From Zygnema cylindricum (Eukaryota; Streptophyta; Zygnematophyceae; Zygnematales; Zygnemataceae), in assembly GCA_037447655.1 (NCBI GenBank), contig JBBHKE010002009.1, positions 42,110-106,109 on the forward strand: DNA of 64,000 bases, given 5' to 3'. Positions 55,101 to 64,000 of the stretch are shown here, piece after piece. Made by a program: the position numbers and the translations under genes. The notes below the pieces were generated by a model, which was not told the origin of the DNA, did no database searches, and saw only the letters and a program-made list of their open reading frames with translations. The first letter of the stretch is position 1, and every line of letters starts with the position of its first letter.

Positions 55101-55821
55101 CCTTTTATTTTCAGATTTTGCAGTTTTTTGCAGCTATGTGTATGTCTATGTAACTTTCACGTTTTCATTCATGTTTTGTACGGTTCTAATCCGCAGTTCA
55201 AATGTACAGAAACAGTTGAAAACGACATATGTGGTTTCCTCATTCTATGCGTGTCATCTATGGTGTAATATGCGTATAGTATGGTGTTATGACATATACT
55301 GTTTCCAATTTGCACATTTGAACTATGTTGGGACTATGTCCTAGTTTAGTTAGGTTGATTAGTTGCTATTGCCGTTAGAGAATACTGAACTTTCTCTTTG
55401 ACAAATAGTCTCGGAATATGATTTTAGGTTTATTTTAGGGTTAGGAAAATCTGTATTTGGCAGGGCGTAATATAGATATTATGTTATATGCTGTTAATAT
55501 TTTTGACACTAATATTTCTATTTTATGCAAGGGACTTCTTACGTCTTTTTTAACGATTAAATATGTATTAGGTTTTACGTGAGTAAACTGTAATGTCAGA
55601 AAATCGTGTATTTGGCAGGGCACCATATGGATATTATATTATATTATACTAACATTTTTGACACTGACATTTTTGACATTAAGGTTTTTGACATTTTATT
55701 ATGGGGACATGTCTTGTCATTTAGGTTGAGAGAAAAGAGCACCCTCAAAGGACATGTGGAGTCGGTGGTGAAACTGAAAAACATCGATATTGACACGATT
55801 CAGCAATCATATACCGTGTAA
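37141..55821 (+). CDS. Plasma-membrane H+-ATPase (P3A-type proton pump), 21 coding exons
   Basis: Exports H+ from the cytosol at the cost of ATP, energising nutrient uptake and cell expansion at the plasma membrane. Coding exons: 37141-37206, 38271-38390, 39062-39160, 39739-39876, 41482-41616, 42237-42416, 42569-42895, 43135-43254, 47246-47368, 47951-48055, 48406-48550, 48933-49097, 49711-49949, 50631-50663, 50970-51051, 51468-51628, 52031-52204, 52920-53011, 53599-53689, 54371-54564, 55725-55821. They total 2886 bp, all with GT-AG borders and consistent phase, giving 961 residues (Arabidopsis AHA proteins are about 950). Motifs by residue: TGES 190-193 (actuator), DKTGT 337-341 with the phosphorylated Asp337, KGAP 431-434 (ATP binding), DPPR 495-498, TGDGVND 594-600, M5 Arg663 and M6 Asp692 matching AHA2 R655/D684. 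The C-terminus keeps the autoinhibitory words QRTLHGL and [12 protein letters not shown] and ends S-Y-T-V, so Thr960 is the expected 14-3-3 phosphosite. The ATG context CAGCCATGGCG supports the start. The least certain border is the acceptor of exon 20 (weak pyrimidine tract). Intron 8 contains a broken second copy of exon 9. Confidence 0.93.
38391..39061 (+). other. Intron 2 with homopurine tract
   Basis: Immediately after the donor the sense strand is a GA-rich tract to ~38740, mostly GAGAGA and GGGAGA, followed by AT-rich sequence. ORFs here are low-complexity shadows. The tract is complementary in composition to the pyrimidine tracts upstream of exon 1 and in intron 4. Confidence 0.8.
39877..41481 (+). 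repeat. Intron 4 with ~1.3-kb homopyrimidine tract
   Basis: From 39880 to ~41215 the sense strand is nearly all C and T, as irregular CTCTCT/CCTCTT blocks rather than a simple microsatellite. It creates long S/L/P/F open frames in every + frame and R/E/K/G frames on the other strand, none of them genes. Ordinary AT-rich intron follows to the acceptor at 41481. Confidence 0.85.
43440..44720. mobile_element. TIR element of ACACCGCC family (copy 2), carrying a MITE
   Basis: Its terminal inverted repeat AGTACAGTACACCGCCAATC / its complement occurs near 43440 and 44720, extended by CGCTATTAGCG. Without the internal MITE (43530-44226) it is about 580 bp. No coding capacity. Its target duplication cannot be separated from the GTAC-rich ends. 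Confidence 0.7.
43530..44226. mobile_element. PIF/Harbinger-type MITE (family 3)
   Basis: It starts GGGTGGACTTCCATTAG and ends CTAATGGAAGTCCACCC, a perfect 17-bp inverted repeat. The target duplication is TTA (43527-43529 and 44227-44229). The paralogous sequence at ~46245-46255 lacks it and shows the empty site. Three near repeats of 'taatatctgtaccagcg' lie at 43700-43765. Length 697 bp. Confidence 0.9.
44475..45328 (+). repeat. Near-identical direct duplication, upstream copy
   Basis: It matches 46497-47350 at a constant offset of 2022 bases with only a handful of differences that I could see. It includes the right end of the TIR element, ~500 bp of intron and the first 105 bases of exon 9. 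Upstream of ~44470 the two copies are clearly more diverged. Confidence 0.9.
45224..45328 (+). pseudogene. Truncated, chimeric copy of H+-ATPase exon 9
   Basis: After the acceptor GGATAG the frame reads [13 protein letters not shown] as in the real exon, through ...M-Y-R-A-S, and then departs from it. The K-G-A-P-E-Q end that binds nucleotide is absent. The frame continues 15 codons into unrelated sequence and stops at TGA 45374-45376. Its acceptor and pyrimidine tract are intact, so the splicing machinery could use it. Inclusion would truncate the pump. The functional exon is 47246-47368. Confidence 0.88.
45329..46166. other. Unknown 838-bp segment between the exon 9 copies
   Basis: It begins abruptly within exon 9 sequence and ends where the second TIR element starts. 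It contains degenerate repeats of 'gttcatttgt.atg' (45605-45660) and a purine run near 46005. There is no similarity to the pump gene or to other parts of the window that I can see. Confidence 0.55.
46167..46740. mobile_element. TIR element of ACACCGCC family (copy 3)
   Basis: It starts GTACACCGCCAATCGCTAT and ends ...AGCGATTGGCGGTGTAC. It is the uninterrupted relative of 43440-44720 and shows the empty site for the MITE there. Its first half differs from copy 2 at many positions while its second half is nearly identical, a mosaic pattern. Confidence 0.75.
46497..47350 (+). repeat. Near-identical direct duplication, downstream copy
   Basis: Partner of 44475-45328. It runs into the intact exon 9, which continues 18 bases beyond the duplication to K-G-A-P-E-Q and the donor GTTTCT. 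Confidence 0.9.
49098..55724 (+). other. Introns 12-20 of the pump gene, no other genes seen
   Basis: The larger introns (49098-49710, 49950-50630, 51052-51467, 52205-52919, 53012-53598, 53690-54370, 54565-55724) are T-rich with poly-T runs, as expected of plant introns. Details: intron 13 starts with a partial repeat of the end of exon 13 ('ttacaagtcgatgtatttc' recurs at 49993). Intron 16 has a GA-rich block at 51925-51980. Intron 18 ends near a 20-A run at 53391. Intron 20 has a G run near 54595 and two related 'atttggcagggc' segments at 55452 and 55610. Confidence 0.7.
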
Positions 55822-57085
55822 GGAGGGAGGGAGAAGGTGACAAAGGTGGAAAGTAACAAGTGGAAAGGCGAAAGCTGTAAGCTTCTTTGGGGAGTGTATT
55901 TTTATATGTTCGATCAAATCAAATTATACCAATGTTGGGAAAAACCAGGTGTGTAAATATTGTGGGTTAAAAACGGGAGTCCCATAATGATATAAAAAAA
56001 CAACACCTGGGTGTGAATTTTAGGTGAATCGGTGAACCTTGGGAATTGAGACAAACGGAATATTATTAAAATAAAAGATTTTTGTTGTCGGAAGGAGAAA
56101 AGAAGGGAGGATATCACTTCAAGTGGGAGTTGTCGTCGTGTTTGTAACGTTTGTAGGAAGTAAGGGGGAATAAGTTTGAGGAGAGAAGAAATTATATCAC
56201 AAAAGAAAGAAACAAAAAGAAAATGGAAGAAAATGGTTGTCTTGAATGTGAGGAGATTCAGTAGCATTGGTCAAGAAAAACCAAAACAAATCGAAGGAGA
56301 AAAGATAACAAAGTAGATAAAAGAAATGTGAAGGATAAGAAAACAAAAAAGATATGTATCGATAATGGACAAAGTGAATGATTGTATCCTCTCCATTTTT
56401 AGTATTGTATAACATGAAAGGTTTTGAAATAACCTCATTTTCTATTTCTTATGGAAATGGTTGTCAATGAGAAATTATGTGACCTTTTCCTCTCTTTCTT
56501 GTTTCCTCTCCTTCGCTCCTATATTTTCCGTCTTCTCCCTCCCTCCTACTTCCTTTTTCTACCGCCTTCTACTTCCCTCTTCTGCCTCCTATTTCCTCCC
56601 CCCCCTCCCCGATTATTTTTTTGTATATGGTGAGCAATACAAAATGTATGTTAATGATGTATGTAGTTGGAAAATTGAGTCAAAAAGATATATCACTATG
56701 GAAGTTTTTTGAAAAACGTGTGGACATGTAAAATTGGTATTTTATTTTTTTATACTATGGAAATTACTTTGCCATAGTATGGCAATGGTGTATTTTAACT
56801 ATTAAATATTAAACAGCATTTTTTTTGCTAAAATAATACAGTCAATAAAAGCCACCTAAGTTGCTATCAAGAAGCTGTTGACAGTATCGCCAGTAATTTA
56901 AATTCCAGTGACGATCATGGCATCTAATCGTAAAAGTGGAAAAGGTAAAGTTAGTACGATTAGTGAAGGAAGATAGCGATGAAAGAGAATAAAAGGTAAA
57001 AGACGGTAAAAGGTGAAAACCGTAATAATGAACAATGTCATCCAAGTTAAAGTAAAATTTATTTAATAACGGATATTTAAAAAAA
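55822..57085 (+). other. 3' UTR and downstream region of H+-ATPase gene
   Basis: Purine-rich sequence follows the stop codon, then AT-rich sequence. Candidate polyadenylation words (AATAAA-like) occur at ~56070 and ~56840, but the end of the transcript cannot be fixed by eye. A CT-rich stretch lies at 56480-56620. No other gene seen. Confidence 0.45.
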
Positions 57086-57089
57086 AAGC

Positions 57090-60000
57090 ACTATGGTAAA
57101 TCATCTGAGCCCGGGGGTACAAAAGGGGTGGAATGGCCAAAACTGAAAAACTACAAGCAGGGCAATAAAAAACAAAGAAAGCGACGAGAACCCATAAAAA
57201 AAGGCAAGGAAAATAAAAGCACCCAAACTTAAAAAGAAAAGTATAGCAACTCACAAAACCAAAACCACAACCCCAGCCCCAGCCCAATTAAATATCTAGG
57301 AAAAGCAACCCCGTAAGTCCCCCCAGCCCAGGGGGAGCACGTTGAGGGAGTTTTGGAACACGTCGACAATCCATAACCGCAATAGCCGACCGAAGGAGAA
57401 TAGAAGCCTGCATTCGCTATAAAGCCCGGGGGGAGCACGTTGAGGGAGTTTTGGAACACGTCAACAATCCATAACCGCAATAGCCGACCGAAGGAGAATA
57501 GAAGCCTGCACTCGCTATAAAGCCACAGATAAACGTTGACGATAAAAATAAGTAAGGACCGAAGGAGGAGGGCTCCCAAGTCCCCGTCGCTCGAAAGCAC
57601 GTCGAGCACATGTACGGAGGAACTCGTCCAATGCAACACCCAAACAACCAAAGATCTCGACCGCCGTCGGAATAAAGTCATCCATAGGGTCTTGGTGAGC
57701 ATAATCACGCTCTTTCGCCTAAGCGGCATCCCAAGCTGCCACTCCAACATGTCGAGCCGCCTAACCAACACTTGTAGCCGAAGTAGGGTTCACCAAAAAA
57801 ATATCACCGAAGATGCGACGGGCTCCATCGAGCAAAACAACATCGATCCGACGCGAGGGAATAATATGAGAAACCTCCTGAACGCACAGAAAAGCCCCCC
57901 TCCGAAGCTATAGTCGCAACCGTGTTGCAAATAGTGTCGTGCGCCTGGATCAAATCTCCCCCATGGGAGCAACGAAGCAAATGGACACCATCGGGCCCCA
58001 AGACAAGACCACGGGCACAAACAAGAGAACCTAGTAGAGAAGGATGTGGGAGGCCAAGGCGAAACCAGAGGGCGGTGGTGAACTGAGCAGGTGAGAACCG
58101 GAGAGTGGACAAAATACGTGTAACCAATAACCAAGGCCATAGAACCAGGTCCACCACAAGAGAGAAGACGGGCACGGAAGAATCAAAGGGAAGCGCCTCG
58201 AGAAGCTCAGATTTAATGGCGGCAACAACCCGATCGGATATCGATTCTAGGATAGACTCAACAGATTTCGTAACAAGGGTGGAGAGAATCCGCACATCCA
58301 CTAGGGCATGGGGAGGAAGAGAACCTGACGCGTCCAATAGAGACCGCTGGAAGGCGAACACACCGTCGGAAACCACGGGGACCACGGTAGTTAGAACAGG
58401 GGTGTCCCCGACCAAGAAACTGGAAACAAGAGTGGAGGCAATAAGGCACCAATTTCCCAAATAGGCAGCGAGAGCAACACGGGCAGTCGATAATAGACCC
58501 AATCCCCACGTAAAGACAAGGAGGGATGCCTCAATGCGAGCCGAGGGCCCAAACTCGCGATCAAATGCCCCACGACCTAACAAAGTGTGAAGTACGTCCA
58601 TGAGGCGCTCATCAAAAGCTGAGAGAGAGGAGACAAACGTCGAGGTGGGAGGGGAAGTACAAGTAAGGTAGGAAGGGCGCTGGGGAAACACCTAGTTAAC
58701 ATAGCAAAAGCCACTTGGGGATCGAGAAGGTGAGGAAGGTCGTCCACGTGGGCCAGATCTCTCTGTAGAGCATCATAAAGAAATTTGGTCACGAAAGTAT
58801 CCGAACCAAGGGGGCTACCAAGCACACGAATGCCATTGGAGGGAGAAGGAGTTTGGAGGGGGAATAAAGGAAACTGGAATATCACGAGGGGACCATATAA
58901 TACACTTCGAAGGCGAGACTGAAAGGTTGAGTTCGGCTAAACGATCCTTGAAAAAATCATATGCCAGCACGTCTTGTTCCCTAGGCCCAATAATGTGCGT
59001 ATCAGCTGCAACCAAAGAGAAAAGGCAAGAAGGGAAAGCGGCTACGCAAGCACGAAGGGCGCGATAATGGGCCAGGGCGAACAAAGGGTGAACAAAGGTC
59101 CGCCCAGAGGGTCGCTTTGGCGAGTGCTAGTCGCCAGGGAGAGAGGAATGAGATCACCGTTGGTTGAGAAGGAAAGGTTGCTGGTCAAAGAATAGAAAGC
59201 CTTCACAAAAGGGAATAATTGGACAATCAGAGAGGGAGTCGCCATAAGCTCAAAAAAATGATGTTCCGATCCACCGTATTAAAGGCATTAGAAACGTCGA
59301 CCTGAAAGAGTAACCAATCCGGATGTACATCTAACAAAGCTTGAATCCCAAGGACCACGACATAATAGTGGAAGAACATCCGGGTGCACGAGTGAATGAG
59401 TGTAGGGCCCGAACCGCTCGAGAGAGCTCACCGACATGGCCTAAGTGAATTGCTCGACGATAAGAGGCCGAGACATCTGATGGCCTAGATGGGCGACGCG
59501 GTATGAATGAGGCGCTCGATATCTGGTCCTCATGCTCGGCGTGGAGGGCATTCCAGTCACCATGAAGGAATCGGCGACAACGCGCCATAGTAACTCTAGC
59601 CCCACTACCCCCTCCATAGCCTGAACGGACTAGGACCTTAAGAGAGAACATAAGAAGACGGTGCCAAGTAGCAATGTCCGTCGGGTTCTAAGAAATGTGG
59701 GACAAGGAGAGGTGGAGGGCATCTTGTACTATTGTCCGCACGGCCATAGCAATACGGGTGTTCAATAGCGGCGAGGGGCTCCCAGATCATAAGCCCCTAA
59801 AACATCTAACTCGCGGACGGAATTCCAGTCATCATCTGTGGGGCCTGATAGGAGTGTGGTCCATGACGATTGAGGAGAGGTGATAGACGAAGGACCACCA
59901 AGGGCTTTACATTGTCGACAACTCTGTGTATGACAAGAAATACAAATACAGGCACCAGCAGCAAAAACCTTGTGACACCTAGGACATCCCGTTGTGACAC

Positions 60001-60110
60001 CCAGGGCATCCCAAACGCCTAGAGGACTGTTTACGATGTTTGGGTGGAGGTGGCGGGGGAGAAGGGGAAAAGAAGCGCTTCTGGATATGGTCAATAAGTC
60101 AAAGAATCCA
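57090..60110 (-). pseudogene. Non-LTR retroelement with C-terminal endonuclease-like region, longest copy
   Basis: Reading the - strand from ~60.1 kb: a Cys-rich segment C-P-R-C-H-K...C-I-S-C-H-T...C-R-Q-C (~59990-59900), then W-N-A-L-H-A-E-H (~59545). Reverse-transcriptase boxes follow: Q-S-D-P-L-G-G-P-L-F (~59120), A-A-D-T-H-I-I-G-P (~59005) in place of a (Y/I)ADD-type catalytic box, and L-S-V-S-P-S-K-C (~58925). After these come L-G-S-P-L-G-S-D-T-F (~58810), a 295-codon frame (57804-58691) with C-S-H-G-G-D-L-I-Q-A-H-D-T-I (~57950), and a 3' tail. A polymerase followed by a Cys/His terminal domain suggests an early-branching non-LTR lineage with a restriction-like endonuclease. That class is inference. 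At least four frameshifts separate the blocks, and one Asp of the catalytic pair seems lost. Confidence 0.75.
57331..57526 (-). repeat. 98-bp tandem duplication in retroelement 3' region
   Basis: 57331-57428 and 57429-57526 are almost identical units starting GGGGGAGCACGTTGAGGG, with three differences. It is absent from the related fragment at 1.4-2.7 kb, so it arose in this copy or its close lineage. Confidence 0.85.
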
Positions 60111-62489
60111 TGAGAATTGAGAAAGTGAGAGGAAGAGAAAATGTGGGAGAGGAAAAAGAAACATATGTGATGGATGGTGAAATTGGTAGTGGGCCAGAAA
60201 ATAACATAAAGTTTGATGCCAAGTCGAAGTAAAAGTGAATGTAGGAAAGTAAGAATTAATAAAAGCGATTTTTTATTTGCTCACGCAATTAGGTTTTTTA
60301 TAAATTGATCTGATATAAACACTAAAAATGGCAACTTGAAATTCAATGTAAAAACTGTAGTGAATTCTTTATTGAACACCCTAACCATCACAATCTAAAT
60401 TGTTTTGATGGTTGGGTAAATGGAACCAAAAACCTTTAAAACAATAGGAAAAACCATTTGGGTGCAAAAAAGACAAAAAAAATGCATAGAAAGTCAACGA
60501 GAGTTAAAAAAAGATGAGCTAAGCCTAAAAAGTTAAAACAACCATTCTCAATCTTTAACAATGGATTTTATATCTGAAAAACACCCATATTTGGTTGATT
60601 ACTTACATCCAATGTTATGAAAAAAATTTCTCCATGTAACTATATTTCAGCTAATATTGCATCTTTTTGTAACTTCTTTTTCCTCGTCTTTCTTTGTTTG
60701 CCTTGAACAGAAACATACGATTTTCTCTTAAAATGGTAAAAAAAAAAAAGGTCGATTTGTCCTTTTCCTCCGACTTTTATCTCTAAAAACTTCGAAGGGA
60801 ATGAAGCGAAAGTCCATAAAAATGCATTTTTTTTTAAATCCACAAATTATATGCATGCATCAAATTCCATTCCTCATTTTTTATTTCAAATGCTAAAATG
60901 CCTCAAAAGACAATCATTTATGAGGAGTTATAGCCTTCAAAAATCTTTATGATACTTGCAAAACCGTCCCAAATCTTCAAATATTTTCAAAAATCTTTAA
61001 AAATCTTTAAAAGTTTGCAAACATTTCTCGGAGTTTTTTATTGCAAAGCGTCAAAACAGCATTCTTCACATTTGTTCCAACCTATGGAAATTCCCGCCAT
61101 TCAAATGTGGATTGGAAATTGCCAATGGGAAGGTTGAGAAGCTTGCCTTGCAATCGTGACACCTCCGTGATATTAATCGAGAATTGCATGACCAAATGTG
61201 GTCCAATGTTGTGATGACACCTGCGCATAATTTGCCGCATGCCGACTCAGGTAGAATCACATGTTGTCTTTAGGACTCGATGTTTTGCCGAATTTCCCTT
61301 GTCAATCGACCTGTATGACATAATACCAAAGACAGTCATTGTACTTGAATCCTTATTCTAAAATCGCATATTGCGTTGATTGAATACCGAGTAACTTTGC
61401 ATATAGCCTGGTCCCACACATGCCGGCAATATTAGGAATTCTCTAGCGTCGACTCAGATTCGTACATCTCGATGAAATCAGGTATCACGCAAAATTGCAC
61501 CTTAACAGATTGACCAACTGCTTGCTTTGGAATCAAGAATCGCTCGATCATAAATAGTGCGTTAGCGACCAAGTGGTGGCGATGTTAAAAGGTTGAAAAT
61601 TTAGTGATTGTCATAGACCATCAAATCCACATACCTAACATGTTTGTGCCCTCTCACAAATCGAATAAGCTATTGCCCTCTCACTAACCTAACACGCGCG
61701 TTCCCTCTGAGGACTCATGTCGCCATGACAAACTTTCTCCAACATTTACACGTTGAGTTATAATATTGTCTTGCGAACTAGTCTTGCCTGTCCTCTTACC
61801 CAAAGATGACTAAGAAATATAGTGTCAATGAGTTTGGTTGTCCGAACCACAGAGAAGCAAAGGAATTGGTGACTCCTAGTTAACATACACAATCTTTATT
61901 CCTCGAGTGAAACAAGTACATTCTAAATTCCCAATTTTAGTACAACTCTAGGAGGCTTATGACCATGACCTTTCATTACACAAAAATCATGACTCGTTCG
62001 ACAAACGAAAATGGTTCACCAAATAAGAGTTTGACTTACTACGCAACCGGGTTCATTCGGTGCCAAGGGATAAAGGGTTGCAACAATCCATCAACTCATA
62101 GATTAATGACTTTTTATACACAGGTCACTTGAGTGTGGCCAAATACAGTGGGAAAATTCAACAGTTTTTTACCTGTTACCATTTTGGACGGATGTAAAAC
62201 AACATGTAGAGTCAAGTTTATTATTTTAATCGCAATATACCTACCAAAACAACCAAGGATCGATTGTTAAGTGATTTGCAGATTTCAACTCTGTAGTTGT
62301 CCAACAAGAGCAAGGATAGTATGAGGCAATTGACCTTGACAAGACAAAGATACAATGAAATACTTGCATATGTATTTGTATACCTGTTTACCAAAATGGT
62401 ACGGTTTGAGCGCACCTTTTGGGTTGTAAGTGTTGCGTAGATAGCCTGGTTATATTTTAGTCGACAGTGAAAGAGCACAAGCCCTTAAT
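60111..62489. other. AT-rich intergenic sequence
   Basis: No gene recognised. A ~100-bp stretch at 61105-61200 resembles intron sequence at 44810-44900 and 46835-46925 (shared 'gccaat.ggaaggt.gag' and 'gcaatcg' words), suggesting another dispersed repeat. The rest is A/T-rich with runs of 'aaatcttcaaa' (60960-61015). Confidence 0.45.
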
Positions 62490-62774
62490 TTGTTGTTAAA
62501 TAAAGGCCAAAAGTGGAAATCGCAGAAAAAAAAGGAGTTCCAATTATTGAAGAATAACCTTAAAGAGAGCCATGTCTTCCGTATGCTCGACCATCACCGC
62601 CCCTTTCTTATTTATATCGATTGGAGCCGATTCACATCAGAAAATGTATTGGCTCAAGAAGACAATACGGGAGCTGTATGTGGTCGCCTTAGTTTTCTAT
62701 GGCGGGTAATAACCCATCGCAATAAATTTGATATATTGAATATTGAACGATCAGAGGCTCGATATATCGATTGA
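62490..62774 (+). pseudogene. Gypsy RNase H-like fragment
   Basis: This 94-codon frame reads F-Q-L-L-K-N-N-L near its start, then D-H-H-R-P-F-L-I-Y-I-D-W-S and V-L-A-Q-E-D-N-T-G. The layout F-x-x-L-K-x-x-L ... RPF-x-(L/I)-x-(T/I)-D-W-S ... VL-(S/A)-Q matches the start of Ty3/gypsy RNase H domains. Only this segment is present. It is unlike the gypsy element at 5-20 kb (which reads T-T-D-A-S-D), so it comes from a different lineage. Confidence 0.55.
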
Positions 62775-63091
62775 AGACCACCAAAAATTAACATGATATA
62801 TTTGGTGGGAGGTGGGTAAACGTGCATATTTAGTACATAAATATCGTATAGTAAATTGTACACAAGAGCCCCCCTCTCGACAAACTACGTGCCACGGGCA
62901 CAAGTGTTTTTAAACCCAACGTCGCTTCGATATATCGCGGTATAGATTTATCGGCAAATTCAGACAATATATGGGAAAAATATAGCGATATTGAGCTTCT
63001 CAATACATCAAGACGATACATCCATTATCGGGTACCCAAATTTAGTTACATATCAAATATCGGCAAGGGGTCTTGGATACACAACACTAGG
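62775..63091. mobile_element. Possible remnant of hAT-type MITE
   Basis: The segment ends ...GGATACACAACACTA (63077-63091), like the terminus of the MITEs at 3531, 4868 and 34555, and its interior has 'atatcg' rich words. No opposite terminus was found, so the left boundary is a guess. Confidence 0.35.
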
Positions 63092-63346
63092 TCACCTATA
63101 CGCCCCTGAGCAACAATAAGGTAAGAAATTTGTACAACAGCTATCAGTGAAAGCTCCTTGAGGCCGTTTGGGCCATCCCCTATTTTCGACAATACCTTGG
63201 CGTCAGGTTCACTCTTATTACCGGCCACATGCATTTGAAATAGATCATCTTTGATCATAAAGAGTACCACCTTTGAATTCACTTTTAAATTATTCACCAA
63301 ACAAGAGAGAACTGAATGTAGGAGAAATCGGATCCCTCCTCGATCG

Positions 63347-63605
63347 ATTATAACGGAGAGTTAAGATGCATTGGAGGATGGGACGGTTAGGGCAACCACC
63401 AATTTTTACTTGCCATGTAACATGTTGAAAAGAGGTAATTAATAGTTCCCTTCTACCTTATGAATAAGGCGGCAGTCATGGCGTGTCTTTGATCTTCATT
63501 ATAACGGAGAGTTAAGATGCATTGGAGGATGGGACGGTTAGGGCAACCACCAATTTTTACTTGCCATGTAACATGTTGAAAAGAGGTAATTAATAGTTCC
63601 CTTCT
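63347..63605. repeat. 108-bp direct repeat, 151-bp period
   Basis: 63347-63454 (start ATTATAACGGAGAGTTAAG) is repeated exactly, as far as I can read, at 63498-63605. The 43 bases between them contain one arm of the inverted repeat below. Confidence 0.9.
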
Positions 63606-63677
63606 CTATTTTTGTTTGACGCTAAAGAGAGAGAGAAGATCAAAGACACGCCATGACTGCCGCCTTATTCATAAGGT
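63455..63677. repeat. Perfect 42-bp inverted repeat
   Basis: 63455-63496 (start ACCTTATGAATAAGGCGGCA) is exactly reverse-complemented at 63636-63677. The arms enclose the second 108-bp direct repeat. Confidence 0.92.
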
Positions 63678-63767
63678 CGTAGACTGAAGTAGAGGGAATT
63701 TTACCAAAATATTGCCCTCATAAGGTCGTAGACTGAAGAAGAGGGAATTTTACCAAAATATTGCCCT
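63670..63767. repeat. 49-bp tandem duplication
   Basis: 63670-63718 and 63719-63767 are head-to-tail units starting CATAAGGTCGTAGACTGAAG, differing at one base. The first unit overlaps the end of the inverted-repeat arm. Confidence 0.92.
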
Positions 63768-64000
63768 AGCACGAATTCAATCTGGGTTCTGAGGAGTCCA
63801 CAGAGCCAGTCGCCTTATCCATTAAGTCATTGAAGAAACGATACACCTATCAGGTTTGATAAATACATAAAGAATGACGCGACGGCAAATCCACCCCAAA
63901 TTGACAACGACGCGCATGTGAAACAATTCATGCACGGACGCGAATGCGAACCGTGTAAATATATTTGATCGGACGACCGACGTTGCAGCCGCCACCCGGA
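63768..64000. other. Window end, nothing recognised
   Basis: Includes 'ccttatccattaagtc' (63810), a word also present in the solo LTR at ~22948. The last ~100 bases are CG-richer. No gene seen. Confidence 0.4.

Noticed and set aside
57536-58464. + strand frames opposite the non-LTR element (125 and 119 codons)
   Set aside because: Antisense shadows of the broken retroelement frames.

Overview
This window is nuclear DNA of a streptophyte plant. One host gene fills the right-centre: a plasma-membrane P-type H+-ATPase on the + strand, 37141-55821. Its coding sequence splits into 21 exons that join in frame to 961 residues. It ends in Y-T-V, whose penultimate threonine is the 14-3-3 switch of the 'pT' pumps typical of land plants. 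I cannot name the species. Long introns and dense transposons suggest a large, repeat-rich genome. A short exon at 311-421 looks like the end of a second host gene with an S1/PNPase-like C-terminus.

Layout. 1-870: pyrimidine-rich intron, the small exon, then a purine-rich tract. 1.4-4.4 kb: two fragments of a non-LTR retroelement and a short hAT-type MITE. 4.87-20.31 kb: a hAT-type MITE split by a 14.65-kb Ty3/gypsy element. The gypsy element holds a 5.5-kb copia-like non-autonomous element in its leader and a GC-rich LTR-element remnant in place of much of its integrase. 20.7-28.6 kb: a nearly complete but decayed Ty1/copia element on the - strand. A solo LTR has cut it at the reverse-transcriptase catalytic motif and a MITE sits in its 5' LTR. 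28.6-36.4 kb: a MITE and foldback field with several precisely reconstructable insertions. 36.4-37.1 kb: probable 5' region of the pump gene. 57.1-60.1 kb: a longer decayed copy of the same non-LTR retroelement on the - strand. 60.1-64 kb: mostly anonymous AT-rich DNA with one RNase H fragment and a compact set of recent direct and inverted duplications.

The pump gene keeps every hallmark I checked (TGES, DKTGT, KGAP, DPPR, TGDGVND, the M5 Arg and M6 Asp, and the autoinhibitory C-terminal domain), so it is probably functional. Its main oddity is intron 8, where exon 9 exists twice. An upstream truncated copy is fused to foreign sequence and the downstream copy is intact. The duplication begins inside a repeated TIR element, and only one copy carries a later MITE insertion.

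No unfamiliar multi-gene system is visible. The most distinctive items are the chimeric exon-9 duplication, the precisely datable nested insertions, an unclassified NLS/coiled-coil ORF in the LTR remnant at 16.7-17.9 kb, and a 1.6-kb foldback element with a minisatellite core.
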